Positions 46,489-55,552 of a DNA stretch of 64,000 bases are shown in pieces (within the stretch, counting starts at the first letter, position 1; every line of letters starts with the position of its first letter). A program made the translations under genes and the position numbers. Under the pieces are notes generated by a model, which saw only the letters and a program-made list of their open reading frames with translations, did not search any database and had not been told where the DNA came from. The stretch comes from Belliella filtrata (GTDB taxonomy: Bacteria; Bacteroidota; Bacteroidia; Cytophagales; Cyclobacteriaceae): positions 25,409 through 89,408 of the forward strand of contig NZ_JAKZGP010000014.1 of NCBI RefSeq assembly GCF_022549775.1. The letters run 5' to 3'.

Positions 46489-49400
46489 ATGATCAGAAAA
46501 TTTACGAGTAGTTTGTGCTTACTGATTTTATTGCTGTGTGCCCATACCTTGCATGCACAGCAAATGACAGTGAGAGGAGTAGTGACATCGAAAGAAGACG
46601 GAGAGCCGTTACCAGGAGTGAGTATTTTGATACAAGGTACGACTTCTGGTGCAGTCACAGATATAGATGGTACTTTTGAAATACAGGTGCCTTCAGGAAA
46701 TGGGACATTAGAGTTCTCATATATAGGTTTTGAAAGACAAAATGTAGCCATTAGAAATAGAAGTACTATAAACGTGGAAATGTCACCAGATGTGTCTCAA
46801 CTATCTGAGGTAGTTGTAACTGCATTTGGTTTGACCCAAGAAAAGAAAAAACTAGCTTTTTCTCAGCAGGAAGTAGGCTCCTCTGAAATTTTAGCTTCAA
46901 GAGAACAAAACGTTGTAGATGCCCTCAACGCAAAAGTGGCAGGTGTACAAGTGACTCGACAAGGTGGTTCAGCAGGTGCTGGTTCTAGTATTGTCATTAG
47001 AGGTATTCAGTCTATTTCTGGACAGAATCAACCACTTTTTGTAGTAGATGGTGTTCCCATCAATAATGCATTCAGGTCTTCTACTGGCTCTTCCACTGGA
47101 GTAGATAATGCAAATAGAGCCATAGACATTAACCCTAATGATATTGAGAGTATCTCTGTTCTGAAGGGACCAGCAGCAACATCATTGTATGGTATTCAAG
47201 GAGCAACTGGAGTGGTGCTTATTACCACTAAGAAAGGTTCAAAAAAGAAGGGCTTCACTGTAGATATAGCGACAAATACTTCTACGGATAGGATTATGAA
47301 CTATTTTCCTGCGCAACTTACCTATAGCCAAGGAGATAATGGCCTTTATAATGGAGGTACTACGTTCAATCACTATGGAGCACCTATCTCCACTTTGAGA
47401 TATGATGAGACAACAGCTTCTGTAAAAGATCCTAGAGGTACTATTGTGGATATGAATCATCCAAACGCAGGTCCAAGAGTACCTGTGTATGATAATCAGC
47501 GTTTGTTTTTTCAGAATGGTTTTACCAACGATTCTCACGTAGCTGTATCTTCTTCCAATGATAAATCAAGCTTTTATCTTTCTATAGGTAACATGTACCA
47601 AGAAGGTATCATCCCAAACAATACATTCAACAGAACTTCATTTAAACTTACAGCAGATTCCAAACTTAGCGAAATGGTTAAGATTGGAGGGTCTGTAAAT
47701 TATGTAAACAGTAGAAGTACCAAGTTTGGTAGAGGTGATAACTTCTCGGATGCGATTCAAGGTTTGTATAGAACACCACCTTCATTTGACAATTCTGCAG
47801 GTTTTGTCTATCCAAGTGGTATTCAAAGAAACTTTAGAGGTGCACTTGATGGCTCTCAGCCATTTAGCCCGGATAACCCATTTTGGACGGTAAATAATAA
47901 TCCTTACAATGATAATGTCAACAGGTTTATTTCTTATTTACTTACTGAAATTACACCTACATCATGGTTGACTATTACACACCGTTTGGGTTTTGATTTT
48001 GCAAATGAAGATAGAACTCAAATCTGGGCTCCTTCATCTGCCGGTGGGGATGCTGTGGCAGCGAGTGGTGCATTAGGGGGAAGAATTGTTGAAGATAATT
48101 ATACAGATCGTATCATCAATTCAGACTTCATCATTTCTGCAAATAAGGATTGGAATGAAAAGTTTTCTTCAACTTTCTTAGTTGGACACAATGTTTTTGC
48201 GACCAATAATTCTCAGATCTACATGAGTGGAAGGAACTTTGCCATTCCTGGACTATTCAATATTGCAAATACGCAAGAAAACCCAGTTTTCACCAATACA
48301 GAGGCTAGAAGAATGACACAAGCAGTTTTTGGAAGAGCAAGTTTGGGTTATCTGAATTCTGTGTTTTTGGAGCTTTCTGCAAGGAATGAATGGGCATCAA
48401 CTTTACCTTCTAGTAACAGGTCTTTTACTTATGGTAGTGCAGGCTTGAGTGTTGTACTTACTGATTTATTGAATGTTCAAAGCAACACGTTCAGTTATGC
48501 GAAACTGAGAGGGTCTTATGCTGGTGCAGGAAATATTCCTCCTGCTTATACCACAGAAACCTTTTACAATGTTGCAACGACGGGTACTAGGTATGCAGGA
48601 GGTGTTAGATTTCCATTAGATGGTGTAGGTGGAGTGTTGCTTAGTTCAGCAGCAGGAAATTCTGGATTGAGAGCTGAATTTACCAATACCATGGAGATTG
48701 GAGCTGATATCAGGTTGTTTGAGAACAAGCTAGGGATAGATGTGACGTATTACAATGCGGTCAGCCGTGATCAAATCGTCTCAGTTCCAATTCCAGCATC
48801 TACAGGTTTTACTACTCAATTGACAAATGCTGGTGAGATTCAAAACAGAGGGATCGAAGCTGTATTGAATGGTACCGTCCTTGATAGAGGAGATTTCTCT
48901 TGGGATATGATAGTTAATTTCACCAGAAATAGAAACTATGTCAACTCACTTCCTAACGATGAACCGATAGTTGACAATGTTTTTGGAGCTAGAATTCAGC
49001 GTAGATTGATTCCTGGGGAGCAATTTGGTGTATTTTATGGAAATGCTTTCTTGAGAAATGAAAATGGTGATATCCTCATCAACCCTCAGGGGTTTCCGAT
49101 ATTAGACCCAGAGCAAAGACAAGTAGGAAATCCCAACCCTGATTACTTGATAGGTTGGAGGAATAATTTCAACTACAAGAACTTCAGCCTTTCAATGCTT
49201 TGGGATTTGAAAAAGGGTGGAGACGTAGTCAATGTGACCTCATTCTGGATGGGTAATGGATCGGGAGTTGCTGATCATACTTTAGATAGAAACAAGATGG
49301 TTGTCTATCGTGGTATTATCCAAAATCCAGGAGGTGACAATGATGGTCAGCCAAATGATATTCCTGTAGCATTGAATCAAGCAGCATTTCAAGGCTCAGG

Positions 49401-49692
49401 TTCGGCTGTGGCTGTTGGTAGAGAGTTGGCTGAAAGATGGGTGCAGGATGGCTCATGGGTTAGGCTTCGTGACATCACTTTGTCTTATAGACTTTCTTCC
49501 AGAGCGGCCAATAAGCTTGGTATGAGCAGGGCCTCAGTTGGTGTTTATGGAAGAAATTTACTACTGTTTACAAATTACGGTGGGATAGATCCAGAGACTA
49601 ATTTGAATGGACCAAATAGCTTGGTAGGTGTAGATGCATTTACTACACCGAACATGAGAAGTTATGGTGCCACCTTAAACATGTCTTTTTAA
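46489..49692 (+). CDS. SusC/RagA-family TonB-linked outer-membrane transporter
   Basis: Outer-membrane channel importing oligosaccharides or peptides with its SusD lid. The signal peptide (FTSSLCLLILLLCAHTLHAQQ) is followed by a carboxypeptidase-regulatory-like domain (MTVRGVVTSKEDGEPLPGVS, about 22-105), a TonB box region (LSEVVVTAFGL), the plug (VVDALNAKVAGVQV, GIQSISGQNQPLFVVDG, SVLKGPAATSLYG) and a 22-strand barrel ending in an aromatic residue (ATLNMSF). 1067 residues is standard. The substrate is unknown; nearness to uxuA suggests, but does not show, uronic-acid sugars. Confidence 0.95.
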   Translation: MIRKFTSSLCLLILLLCAHTLHAQQMTVRGVVTSKEDGEPLPGVSILIQGTTSGAVTDIDGTFEIQVPSGNGTLEFSYIGFERQNVAIRNRSTINVEMSPDVSQLSEVVVTAFGLTQEKKKLAFSQQEVGSSEILASREQNVVDALNAKVAGVQVTRQGGSAGAGSSIVIRGIQSISGQNQPLFVVDGVPINNAFRSSTGSSTGVDNANRAIDINPNDIESISVLKGPAATSLYGIQGATGVVLITTKKGSKKKGFTVDIATNTSTDRIMNYFPAQLTYSQGDNGLYNGGTTFNHYGAPISTLRYDETTASVKDPRGTIVDMNHPNAGPRVPVYDNQRLFFQNGFTNDSHVAVSSSNDKSSFYLSIGNMYQEGIIPNNTFNRTSFKLTADSKLSEMVKIGGSVNYVNSRSTKFGRGDNFSDAIQGLYRTPPSFDNSAGFVYPSGIQRNFRGALDGSQPFSPDNPFWTVNNNPYNDNVNRFISYLLTEITPTSWLTITHRLGFDFANEDRTQIWAPSSAGGDAVAASGALGGRIVEDNYTDRIINSDFIISANKDWNEKFSSTFLVGHNVFATNNSQIYMSGRNFAIPGLFNIANTQENPVFTNTEARRMTQAVFGRASLGYLNSVFLELSARNEWASTLPSSNRSFTYGSAGLSVVLTDLLNVQSNTFSYAKLRGSYAGAGNIPPAYTTETFYNVATTGTRYAGGVRFPLDGVGGVLLSSAAGNSGLRAEFTNTMEIGADIRLFENKLGIDVTYYNAVSRDQIVSVPIPASTGFTTQLTNAGEIQNRGIEAVLNGTVLDRGDFSWDMIVNFTRNRNYVNSLPNDEPIVDNVFGARIQRRLIPGEQFGVFYGNAFLRNENGDILINPQGFPILDPEQRQVGNPNPDYLIGWRNNFNYKNFSLSMLWDLKKGGDVVNVTSFWMGNGSGVADHTLDRNKMVVYRGIIQNPGGDNDGQPNDIPVALNQAAFQGSGSAVAVGRELAERWVQDGSWVRLRDITLSYRLSSRAANKLGMSRASVGVYGRNLLLFTNYGGIDPETNLNGPNSLVGVDAFTTPNMRSYGATLNMSF

Positions 49693-49701
49693 CTTTAAAA
49701 C

Positions 49702-51156
49702 ATGAAAGCGATGAAAATTAAAATAATAACCATATTAATGTTGCTCTTTGTGTTCGTATCATGTGAGCCATTTGATGAAATTAATGATAATCCGAATCAA
49801 GCGACAGATGCATCTATTCAAGTAATATATCCTGCAGTGACAGCATCCTTTGTGTATGGGATCAATGGAGAGGCTGCTCAGTTTACCAGTATATTGATGC
49901 AATACCTCACAGGAGTCCTTGGAGATCAGCAGCAAGTCAATAATTATTCGTTTGTACTTGATATGAGTGATGCGACTTGGAATAGATTCTATACCAACTG
50001 TCTGCTCAATATTAAGAACATAAAAGAGAAATCAGAGGAACTTGGTGCAAGCCATTACTTAGGGACTTCAAAAATCATGGAAGCTATCATCATAGGTTAT
50101 TCAGTTGACCTTTGGAACGATATTCCATATTCTGAAGCGCTTGATCTAGAAGCACACAGGCAGCCAGCATTTGATAATGCTGAGGAGCTGTACCAAAGAG
50201 TTTTTCAATTACTTGATGAAGGTATTGCTGACCTCAATACTGAAAGCACTACAAGCCCAAGTACAAACGATTTGATCTATCGAGCAAATAATGAAAATGC
50301 TTGGAGAACAAATTCAAGACCTAGGTGGATCATGCTAGCTAGGGCTATGAAAGCGAGGTTTCATAACCACTTAAGCAAGGTAGACCCATCGGGTTCAGCT
50401 ACAGCTACGCTTGCAGCTATCGATGAAGGAACATTCACTTCTAATGCTGATCAACCAAATGTGCTATTTGGATCTGAGTTTGCAGGTCCTTGGTTTCCAT
50501 TCTTCCAAACTACATTCGGTGAAAATAATGTTGCCATCAGTCAAAGATTGATTGACTTGCTTAGAGATAGGGTAGCTGTGGGAACTGATGATCCGAGACT
50601 CCCTTTTTACGTGGCAGCAACTACGGGTGGACTATATATCGGTACACCGAATGGCGCTACCTCCAGACCTACAGGTTCTGTGATCCCTGGTCCTTATCTG
50701 AACAGAAGAGAGGCTCCTACACCTGTACTCAACTTCTCTGAATTGAAGTTTATTGAAGCCGAAGCGGCTCTTCGTGCAAATCTTCCTGAAAGAGCTGCTA
50801 CTGCATTCAATACCGCCGTTGCGGCTTCTATTCAAAGAGTTACTGGTGCTTCTCATGCTGAATATATTGCAGCTTTCGGAAGTGAAACAGCGACTTCATT
50901 GACTTTAGAAAAGATCATGACAGAAAAGCATATAGATCTCTTCTTACAGCCAGAAGCCTGGGCAGATTGGAGAAGGTCTACACCTGTAAATGCTAATAAT
51001 ACAGTTTCGGGTATACCTACTTTAGTTCCTTCACCTACCAATTCTACTCAAGGAGCATTCCCTAGAAGATTTATTTATCCTAATAGAGAAGTAGTCAATA
51101 ATTCTGCAAATACTCCTTCTGTTACCAATCAGGATAGAATATTCTGGGATAGATAA
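49702..51156 (+). CDS. SusD/RagB-type nutrient-binding lipoprotein
   Basis: Surface lipoprotein capping the SusC channel. Signal IITILMLLFVFVSC with the lipobox Cys near residue 21 is followed by EPFDEINDNPNQA. The helical TPR-like body (SHYLGTSKIMEAIIIGYSVDLWNDIPYSEAL, LYQRVFQLLDEGIADL, TEKHIDLFLQPEAWADWRR) matches the SusD-like-2 subgroup. It begins 9 bp after susC, so they are one operon. Small starch-binding-like pockets cannot be predicted, so the ligand is open. Confidence 0.92.
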   Translation: MKAMKIKIITILMLLFVFVSCEPFDEINDNPNQATDASIQVIYPAVTASFVYGINGEAAQFTSILMQYLTGVLGDQQQVNNYSFVLDMSDATWNRFYTNCLLNIKNIKEKSEELGASHYLGTSKIMEAIIIGYSVDLWNDIPYSEALDLEAHRQPAFDNAEELYQRVFQLLDEGIADLNTESTTSPSTNDLIYRANNENAWRTNSRPRWIMLARAMKARFHNHLSKVDPSGSATATLAAIDEGTFTSNADQPNVLFGSEFAGPWFPFFQTTFGENNVAISQRLIDLLRDRVAVGTDDPRLPFYVAATTGGLYIGTPNGATSRPTGSVIPGPYLNRREAPTPVLNFSELKFIEAEAALRANLPERAATAFNTAVAASIQRVTGASHAEYIAAFGSETATSLTLEKIMTEKHIDLFLQPEAWADWRRSTPVNANNTVSGIPTLVPSPTNSTQGAFPRRFIYPNREVVNNSANTPSVTNQDRIFWDR

Positions 51157-51182
51157 TTTGTTGGTTCTTAAACAATAAAAAA

Positions 51183-51599
51183 ATGAAAAAATTAATATAT
51201 ATAGCTTTCAGTTTGTTTGCTTCTTTGATGGTTTCTTCCTGTATTTTGGAAGAAGTAGAGCCAGAGTATGATATTGTCGGCGCAGTTGGAACGATTGCTA
51301 ACTTGACAGCCAATACTACTACTCCCACAGTAGGGCAAACAGTCACATTTACCGTGACTTTCTATTCAGAACATGAGAACGCCACATCTTTGAGAATGAA
51401 CAGGCTTAATGGTACAACTGCTACCAATTTGAGTACCATAGATTTCAATAGCTGGAACAAGGAAGACTCTAGGGTCGAAACATTTCAATATGAAATTCCA
51501 GAAGGTACTACACCTGGAGCATTGGTGATCCAGTTTGAATTAATAACGAGTAGTGGTTTCTCTACAACAAGAAACATTACACTTACTGTCCAGTCCTAA
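51183..51599 (+). CDS. Small Sus-locus lipoprotein with Ig-like domain
   Basis: Function not recognised. The 138-residue protein starts with a signal and lipobox (FASLMVSSCILEEVEPEYD, Cys near 20) and continues as a single beta-sandwich-like domain (NTTTPTVGQTVTFTVTFYSE, then ending TRNITLTVQS) of PKD or Ig type. It is 26 bp downstream of the SusD gene and before a strong terminator, so it is the third member of the Sus operon and likely a surface-exposed glycan-binding accessory (SusE/F-like position); that role is inferred. Confidence 0.8.
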   Translation: MKKLIYIAFSLFASLMVSSCILEEVEPEYDIVGAVGTIANLTANTTTPTVGQTVTFTVTFYSEHENATSLRMNRLNGTTATNLSTIDFNSWNKEDSRVETFQYEIPEGTTPGALVIQFELITSSGFSTTRNITLTVQS

Positions 51600-51634
51600 T
51601 GCTATAAGTATTTGGATTTGATAGTTTTAAATCA

Positions 51635-51689
51635 GGCTGTCTCAGGTTATTCAAGCAAATTGGATATCGTTGAGACAGTCTATTTTTTT
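51635..51689 (+). terminator. Terminator of the Sus operon
   Basis: GGCTGTCTCA (51635-51644) pairs with TGAGACAGTC (51671-51680) with one G-U pair, followed by seven T. It ends the susC-susD-lipoprotein unit. Confidence 0.82.
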
Positions 51690-51732
51690 GCTTTGATATC
51701 AATGATCAGGCTATTCTGTGCTATATTTCGGC

Positions 51733-52872
51733 ATGAAAAACTTTGATGTAGTCGTTGTAGGATCTGGCCCTGCTGGTGGAATGGCAGCCTTGGAAGCGGC
51801 AAAAGGAGGCTTGAGCGTCGCAATCTTGGAGAAGGAATCTTTACCAAGGTACAAGACTTGTGGAGGTGGCTTGGTATTTAGGGGTAGGGAAATGTTGCCT
51901 TTTGATTTCAATCATGTAATCATGAGTTCTTACAATGATCTGTATATATATTTTGATCATATGGAGCTCCCGCTAGTCGCAAAAAGAGATTACCCCATTG
52001 TGACCATGATTATGCGAGATAGTTTCGATGAGCTGATTGTAAAAGAAGCAGGGAAATTTGGAGCCATACTTCTTGAAAATCATCAACTCAAAGGCATAGA
52101 GTTTCAAGAAAGTATTCAGCTGATAACTTCTCAAGGATCTATTTCATGTAAATACCTCATAGCGGCTGACGGAGTGATGGGGCCGACTGCGAAGCTAGCT
52201 GGATGGAAGGAGACTAGAAAGACTATCCCAGCATTGGAATATGAAATTGAAGTTGATTCAGAGTCTTTTGAAAGGTTATCCAAAGAAGCAAGGTTTGATA
52301 TTGATGCCATACCCAAAGGTTATGGTTGGTGTTTCCCAAAGAAAAATCACTTATCCGTAGGTGTAGGGACATTTGAAAAGCGTAAAGTTAACTTAAGAGA
52401 ATATTATCACGAATATGTGAAAAAGCTTGGGGTCAAGGAAGTGATTTCTGAGCAAGCACATGGTTTCCAAGTTCCTGTTTCACCGAGAACAGACGGTTTT
52501 GTTCGGCAAAATGTATTCCTGACAGGCGATGCTGCTGGGTTTGCAGATCCATTGACAGCTGAAGGTATCACAAACGCCCTATACTCTGGGAGTTTAGCTG
52601 GAAAGGCGATTGCACAAAATTTTAATTCCCCAACTTTAGCTGAGCAAGCCTACCTAGAGGCATTAGAGGAAAGATTATTACCAGAGTTGAAATTCACAGG
52701 ATATCTCGCAAAGTTATTTTATCATCAAAAAACCCTAAGGAATTTTTTGATGAAGCAAAATGGCCAAAGGTATTGTGAAAAAATCACCGACGTTTACACT
52801 GGACATCTTGAACTGAGCAAAGAAGTGAAGGCGAGGATTTTAAAGAATCTTGGTTTTGGGATCTTTAACTAA
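51733..52872 (+). CDS. Geranylgeranyl reductase-family FAD-dependent oxidoreductase
   Basis: Flavoprotein of the para-hydroxybenzoate hydroxylase fold. ATG at 51733 gives the canonical start NFDVVVVGSGPAGGMAALEA with the FAD dinucleotide motif; SLPRYKTCGGGLV and the distal FAD motif FLTGDAAGFADPLTAEGI follow. This pattern is that of the geranylgeranyl reductase subgroup, which saturates isoprenoid chains. In non-photosynthetic Bacteroidota the substrate is unknown (menaquinone side chain or carotenoid-related lipids are possibilities). It is a single gene preceded by a terminator. Confidence 0.88.
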   Translation: MKNFDVVVVGSGPAGGMAALEAAKGGLSVAILEKESLPRYKTCGGGLVFRGREMLPFDFNHVIMSSYNDLYIYFDHMELPLVAKRDYPIVTMIMRDSFDELIVKEAGKFGAILLENHQLKGIEFQESIQLITSQGSISCKYLIAADGVMGPTAKLAGWKETRKTIPALEYEIEVDSESFERLSKEARFDIDAIPKGYGWCFPKKNHLSVGVGTFEKRKVNLREYYHEYVKKLGVKEVISEQAHGFQVPVSPRTDGFVRQNVFLTGDAAGFADPLTAEGITNALYSGSLAGKAIAQNFNSPTLAEQAYLEALEERLLPELKFTGYLAKLFYHQKTLRNFLMKQNGQRYCEKITDVYTGHLELSKEVKARILKNLGFGIFN

Positions 52873-52999
52873 TGCAAGGATTTAAATATCCTTTTGTTAG
52901 AATCTCCAGGTAAAAAAACCTAATTTATATTTTGGATTTAAACAATGTTCGTATCTTAAGATTGAAATGCAAGTATAAATTAAAATTAACAGCCTTTTA

Positions 53000-54220
53000 A
53001 TGTCACCTAATCAGCCGCCAATCCCCAAAAATGAGTTTGATAGAATTCTATCACTTTCTGAATTTGATTTAGACTATACCGATCTTGAAAAGCACTTCAA
53101 AGACCTAACAAAACTTGCTGCAAAAGTTTCTGGTACAGAGATTTCTCTAATAAATCTTATAGATTCTTTTACGCAATGGTCTGTATCAGGTTATGGAATT
53201 GGAACTGGTCAAACACCCAGAGAAGAGTCTGTATGTCAGTATACTTTGATGGAGAATGAATATTTTGAAGTTAAAGATTTGAGAATAGACCATAGATTTG
53301 AAAGCCGTATTTATATGGAAGGGGATAAGAGGTTGGTTTATTATTTGGGCGTTCCCCTTACCACAACTGAAGGTCACAACTTGGGTGCCTTGTGTGTTTT
53401 AGACAATGATGTAAGGGAGCTTTCTCAAGAAAAGATAGAACTTCTCAAAATCATAGCTGATGAGATTGTCAACAGGCTTAAAATCATGAAAGCCGTAAAC
53501 GAACTTAAGAATAAGATGCTTGAGATAAAGCAGAATCAAAAAAAAGTAGCACATGATATTCGAGGTCCTATTGGGGGGATTATTGGTTTGGCGAAAATCA
53601 TTCAAGATCAAGGTAAAGATAACCAACTAGATGAGGTTCTTGATTTTATTAACTTGATCCAAAAAAGTGGTAGCTCTGTGTTAGAATTGGCAGATGAGAT
53701 TCTTTCGCAAGACTATCCAAAACAGCAGGTCGCAGCGCAAGAAATCAACCACAGTATAGCTTATAGCTTGGAAACATTGAAGCAAAAGCTCATAGATATG
53801 TTTGGAGCCCAAGCAAAGCACAAGAAGATTCGTTTTAGTGTTTCCAATGCAGAAGGAATGGAGGATGTGCCATTTCCTAAAAACAAACTTTTACAAATCA
53901 TTGGAAACTTGATTTCCAATGCGCTCAAATTCACTCAAGAAAATGGGGAAGTCTCTGTGGCTTTAGATATAAATGAGCAATCTGAAGACAAGCGATTCTT
54001 GGTAGTGAAAGTGAAAGATTCTGGAATTGGTATCAGTCAAAAGAGAATAGAAGAAATATTAGATGGTCAAGCGAAATCCACAGGTGGGACAAGTGGTGAG
54101 CAAGGTTATGGTTTTGGCCTTGCTTTAGTCAAACATCTAGTGGATAAAGCTTCAGGAACAATGTCAATTGAATCAAAAGACAACCAAGGAACTTATTTCT
54201 CAATTTCATTACCAATCTAA
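53000..54220 (+). CDS. GAF-domain sensor histidine kinase
   Basis: Soluble sensor kinase of 406 residues with no membrane helix. An N-terminal GAF domain (about 25-165: EISLINLIDSFTQWSVSG, GVPLTTTEGHNLGALCVLD) is followed by a coiled-coil and a dimerisation helix with the phospho-acceptor His185 (KKVAHDIRGPIGG). The HATPase domain has its N box (NLISNALKFT), G1 (DSGIGIS) and G2 (GYGFGLALVKHL). No response regulator is adjacent. GAF proteins of this short form often sense redox state or light; the ligand is unknown. Confidence 0.92.
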   Translation: MSPNQPPIPKNEFDRILSLSEFDLDYTDLEKHFKDLTKLAAKVSGTEISLINLIDSFTQWSVSGYGIGTGQTPREESVCQYTLMENEYFEVKDLRIDHRFESRIYMEGDKRLVYYLGVPLTTTEGHNLGALCVLDNDVRELSQEKIELLKIIADEIVNRLKIMKAVNELKNKMLEIKQNQKKVAHDIRGPIGGIIGLAKIIQDQGKDNQLDEVLDFINLIQKSGSSVLELADEILSQDYPKQQVAAQEINHSIAYSLETLKQKLIDMFGAQAKHKKIRFSVSNAEGMEDVPFPKNKLLQIIGNLISNALKFTQENGEVSVALDINEQSEDKRFLVVKVKDSGIGISQKRIEEILDGQAKSTGGTSGEQGYGFGLALVKHLVDKASGTMSIESKDNQGTYFSISLPI

Positions 54221-54271
54221 TACTTTAATAGTGGCTTTTCTACTGATTTGAATGTGACCCAATATCAATCA

Positions 54272-54298
54272 AACCTCCTAATTTATTGAATGGAGGTT
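54272..54298. terminator. Weak hairpin between convergent kinase and acyltransferase genes
   Basis: AACCTCC (54272-54278) pairs with GGAGGTT (54292-54298), followed on the plus strand by AGTTGTTTTT. It overlaps the last codon of the minus-strand gene, and the short stem gives only moderate support. Confidence 0.5.
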
Positions 54299-55424
54299 AG
54301 TTGTTTTTGGCTTTATTCAAGACAGGGTTGGCATACATGTCTAGGTAGCTCTTGAATGCAACTGGATTGGATGTATCCACACCTTTTTGGAACCTTCTTT
54401 CGAACAATGCTTTCTCTTCTTGTGAATATTTAGCTTGATAGGTAGATGTATTCAAAAGTAAATCATGCGCGATATAGTTACTCGGCCAAAGTTTAAAGCC
54501 TTTAAGGATTTGTTGGTCGAGTAGGTCTGCAATCAATTGAAACTGCTTGTTGCCATTTGATTCCTCTTTTCCTATTTGGGCTATTTGATCATTGAGCACT
54601 TCTCCAATATGAATATGGATTCGTTTTTTTTGTCCCATGATTCCACTGAGTAGCGTTATGAAATCTTCGTTTTCTGCTTTGATATAGCTTTCTGATCTTG
54701 CTTTTGCAAGAAGTTCTGGCATTTTGAGCATATCGGTAGGATCATATTCATAAGAAATTGATACTGGCACGATGTTTAATTTTTTAAAATAGTCAATAGC
54801 ATTGTTTTCATCCGATGCCATTGATATCATTTTCAATACACCTTTATGTGTTTGATCATTACCATCTTTGGTTCGACCTTCTCTTTGAGCGATCCATACA
54901 GACCTATTTTCTCTCAAAAGGGAGTTCTTTATGTAAGCTGAAGTCAGTTTGGAACTCTCTAACAACTCCCTGGCAGGTAAGCCTCTTTTGATAATGAAAT
55001 TTCGAGTTAGTCGAGAAAGGGTATTAAGAAAGGGTTTTTTGACCAAATTATCGCCAATTGCAGAGGTCGTCATAGACAAACCATGCTCGTACAAGCTGGC
55101 ATTGAGGAGTGAAGTGTCAAGAATTATGTCCCGATGGTTCGAAATAAAAAGATAGGATACATTTTTTTCTAAATTTTCAAAGCCGCTAGTGGTCAGCCCT
55201 TCAGAGCTTTTCTCCAGTACTTTTTGCACCCCAGGATAGATAAAATTGATCTGAAAATCTCTAATAGAATGGCAATGTGACATCAAGTCCCTCCAATAGT
55301 CATCACTTACACCGGGAAAAGTGAAATTCATCATCTCCTTCAGCATCGGATGCATTAAAATATCTTTTATAGCTTGATCTACTTCCGTATCGTAAAAAGG
55401 CCTAATTTCTTCAAATGGGGACAT
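54297..55424 (-). CDS. 1-acyl-sn-glycerol-3-phosphate acyltransferase-like protein
   Basis: Lipid acyltransferase of the PlsB/PlsC superfamily. The catalytic motif is NHRDIILD (NHx4D) near residue 110 within VSYLFISNHRDIILDTSLL, followed by RLTRNFIIKRGLPARELL and IAQREGRTKDGND, which supply the remaining glycerolphosphate-binding blocks. 375 residues is longer than PlsC, with extra N- and C-terminal helical regions, and no membrane helix is evident. ATG at 55424 (MSPFEEIRPFY) is preferred over an open frame to 55472. Acyl acceptor not certain. Confidence 0.85.
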   Translation of the reverse strand: MSPFEEIRPFYDTEVDQAIKDILMHPMLKEMMNFTFPGVSDDYWRDLMSHCHSIRDFQINFIYPGVQKVLEKSSEGLTTSGFENLEKNVSYLFISNHRDIILDTSLLNASLYEHGLSMTTSAIGDNLVKKPFLNTLSRLTRNFIIKRGLPARELLESSKLTSAYIKNSLLRENRSVWIAQREGRTKDGNDQTHKGVLKMISMASDENNAIDYFKKLNIVPVSISYEYDPTDMLKMPELLAKARSESYIKAENEDFITLLSGIMGQKKRIHIHIGEVLNDQIAQIGKEESNGNKQFQLIADLLDQQILKGFKLWPSNYIAHDLLLNTSTYQAKYSQEEKALFERRFQKGVDTSNPVAFKSYLDMYANPVLNKAKNN

Positions 55425-55500
55425 GCTTTTGTTTTTTGTGCTACGCAAATAAACAAAAAAATGCTGAAACACGTCTATCAGGCAACTGTACTAATATTAA

Positions 55501-55532
55501 AAAAGGTCAGCCTTATGAAGGCTGACCTTTTA
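55501..55532 (-). terminator. Terminator of the secreted EEP protein gene
   Basis: A 14-bp hairpin, AAAAGGTCAGCCTT, loop ATG, AAGGCTGACCTTTT, 20 bp beyond the stop of the 55553-60292 gene. On the minus strand the stem runs into six T. Confidence 0.9.
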
Positions 55533-55552
55533 ACTCGTTTGAAATTAATGAT

